A stretch of 40,495 nucleotides of DNA, from the IMG/VR virus record IMGVR_UViG_3300020578_000177, positions 1-40,495 of that record, one strand, 5' to 3'. Under the pieces are notes generated by a model. The model worked only from the letters and a program-made list of their open reading frames with translations, had not been told where the DNA came from and made no database searches. The stretch comes from a virus. The position numbers were made by a program, and so were the translations under genes. Positions 39,568 to 40,495 of this stretch are shown here, one piece after another (the first letter of the stretch is position 1; each line of letters opens with the position of its first letter).

Positions 39568-39763
39568 AGCTTGGGAATTTGAAGCAATCTTTAAAGAGAG
39601 TAAGAACAAAATCAAGTCTTGGTTTTATGCAGATTCTAAAGAAGACGCAAAAAATAGGATTGAAGATTATATGGAAGCAACTATTATTTCTTTAGAGGAA
39701 ATAGAAAAACCAAAATATGTATATAATAAAACAAATAAGACAACTAAAGAAAACAAAATTTGA
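39545..39763 (+). CDS. Small hypothetical protein
   Basis: 72 residues: KAWEFEAIFKESKNKIKSWF, YADSKEDAKNRIEDYMEATI, SLEEIEKPKYV. The strand-helix-strand layout with a W-F-Y-A-x-S-x-x-x-A core is typical of small phage proteins of unknown role. Overlaps both neighbours, so it is translated as part of the operon. Confidence 0.5.
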   Translation: MEKESLSKAWEFEAIFKESKNKIKSWFYADSKEDAKNRIEDYMEATIISLEEIEKPKYVYNKTNKTTKENKI

Positions 39764-39986
39764 TCTTTTTGCAAGATGGATTGCAGCAATCACAGGTATT
39801 CTTGCAGCAATTTTTACTGGAAGTGCAATAGTCTCTCTTCAAGTTTGGGGATGGGTATTTGCTTTTATATCTTCTTGTTGTTGGTTTTACGCAGCAACAG
39901 CAGATTCTGATAAACCAAGATCTTTAATGAATTGTTTTTATGTAATTTGGTGTCTAATTGCAATAGTAAACTGGATTCGTTTTTAA
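39717..39986 (+). CDS. Small polytopic membrane protein
   Basis: 89 residues, basic N-terminus (IIKQIRQLKKTK), then two to three spans: ARWIAAITGILAAIFTGSAI, LQVWGWVFAFISSCCWFYAA, and SLMNCFYVIWCLIAIVNWI. Trp-rich. Resembles small membrane proteins found in alphaproteobacteria and their phages; a partial transporter domain (PnuC-like) was considered but not supported. Overlaps the preceding gene by 47 nt. Confidence 0.5.
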   Translation: MYIIKQIRQLKKTKFDLFARWIAAITGILAAIFTGSAIVSLQVWGWVFAFISSCCWFYAATADSDKPRSLMNCFYVIWCLIAIVNWIRF

Positions 39987-39987
39987 C

Positions 39988-39994
39988 CTAAATA
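39988..39994 (+). promoter_or_regulatory. Late-promoter-like CTAAATA box
   Basis: CTAAATA five bases before the start codon of the metallopeptidase gene, same arrangement as at 5979-5985. If active, the transcript would be leaderless. No Shine-Dalgarno is present. Confidence 0.4.
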
Positions 39995-39999
39995 ATTTT

Positions 40000-40494
40000 A
40001 TGGCTTATATAACTTTTAGAGGTGGGACAAAAGAAGAAAAAAAGTATGCTAGATCTTTAGCAGAATTTGTTTTAAACAAACTTGTTTCACCACGTTTAAA
40101 TAATCTACTTGAAATACGAATTAATTTCGTAGAAAATTTACATGAAAAAACAGATTCATATGGCGAAACTGCATACTATGAAGATTCAAGAGTACCACCA
40201 AGAGAATTCATAATCGATTTATATTCAAAATTAAAATTAAGAAGTTTATTAGAAACATTAGCACACGAGTTGGTTCATGTAAAGCAATGGGCAACTGGTG
40301 AAATGAGAGAAACTCGAAATCCATTTTTTACAAGATATCGTAAAGTTTTAGTCAACTCAAATAAAACTGACTACTGGGATCAACCTTGGGAAATAGAAGC
40401 AATCGGAAGAGAAGAAGGATTGTTTATTCAATGGGTTGAAGCAAATAAGAATACTATCGGAAAACTATCTTGGACAAAAAGGAGATACACCTAA
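40000..40494 (+). CDS. SprT-like zinc metallopeptidase
   Basis: 164 residues. LAHELVHVKQWATGEM carries the HEXXH zinc motif (His89, Glu90, His93); a downstream Glu in WEIEAIGREEG is a candidate third ligand. Size and motif context fit the SprT/Spartan-like domain, related to proteases acting on DNA-bound proteins, although the C-terminal zinc ribbon of SprT is absent. The stop codon lies one base before the window end, so the gene is complete. Confidence 0.7.
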   Translation: MAYITFRGGTKEEKKYARSLAEFVLNKLVSPRLNNLLEIRINFVENLHEKTDSYGETAYYEDSRVPPREFIIDLYSKLKLRSLLETLAHELVHVKQWATGEMRETRNPFFTRYRKVLVNSNKTDYWDQPWEIEAIGREEGLFIQWVEANKNTIGKLSWTKRRYT

Positions 40495-40495
40495 A

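Noticed and set aside
1-40495. CRISPR arrays, insertion sequences, integrase or lysogeny genes, tRNA genes
   Set aside because: No regularly spaced repeats, transposase, integrase or repressor genes, and no tRNA cloverleaf found by eye on either strand.

Overview
The window is a contiguous piece of a lytic, T4-like myovirus genome. It is very AT-rich, densely packed, and every supported gene lies on the + strand. The T4 core genes are recognisable in this order: portal gp20 (5' end outside the window), prohead core protein, gp21, gp22, gp23, uvsY, uvsW, gp55, gp47, gp46, gp45, gp44, gp62, regA, gp43, uvsX, gp41. This order, together with a CobS-like AAA+ ATPase, peptide deformylase, Hsp20 and the strong AT bias, suggests a marine phage related to cyanomyoviruses, probably infecting an AT-rich marine bacterium such as a SAR11-type alphaproteobacterium. 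The host is an inference; nothing in the window proves it.

Region by region. 1-5893: head assembly block, closed by a strong terminator after gp23. 5994-6954: one tail-tube-fold structural gene and one exported small protein. 6994-13132: recombination and late-transcription genes (uvsY, uvsW, late sigma gp55, gp47/gp46). 13129-19534: peptide deformylase, small proteins, a metalloprotease-like plus VWA protein (CobT-like), a LigA-related fragment, a lipoprotein, a MoxR/CobS-like AAA+ ATPase, two stand-alone copies of that ATPase's N-terminal domain, and a DUF3310 protein. 19540-22087: clamp, clamp loader and RegA. 22088-24367: accessory insertion between regA and gp43 with a tandem duplication, an Hsp20 operon, a Cys-rich peptide, an Sm-like protein, a winged-helix protein and a structured RNA region. 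24368-26866: DNA polymerase. 26946-29588: small proteins, several with signal peptides or membrane segments, ending in an LPP20-like lipoprotein. 29649-32763: uvsX, a conserved unknown and helicase gp41.

32779-39259 is the most interesting part. Directly behind the gp41 helicase lie a TET/JBP-type 2-oxoglutarate/Fe(II) dioxygenase, a class II glutamine amidotransferase, an amidoligase, a low-molecular-weight phosphatase, a protein of the alpha-glutamyl/putrescinyl-thymine pyrophosphorylase (HMUDK helical domain) type, a P-loop kinase, and two paralogous H-x-D...H proteins that look like further Fe(II) oxygenases. The genes overlap by a few bases and look like one operon. Together they could oxidise a methylated base (most simply thymine to 5-hydroxymethyluracil) in finished DNA, phosphorylate it, replace the phosphate by an amine or amino acid, and then amidate or extend the adduct: a multi-step DNA hypermodification pathway.

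Regulation visible in the sequence: a recurring sigma70-type promoter (TTTACT, 17-nt spacer, TATAAT, close to the T4 early promoter) precedes many operons; in several cases the start codon lies only 6 to 10 nt after the -10 box, which implies leaderless or nearly leaderless mRNAs. Three promoter regions carry perfect IHF-type sites upstream. Several intergenic regions carry strong hairpins or competing hairpins.
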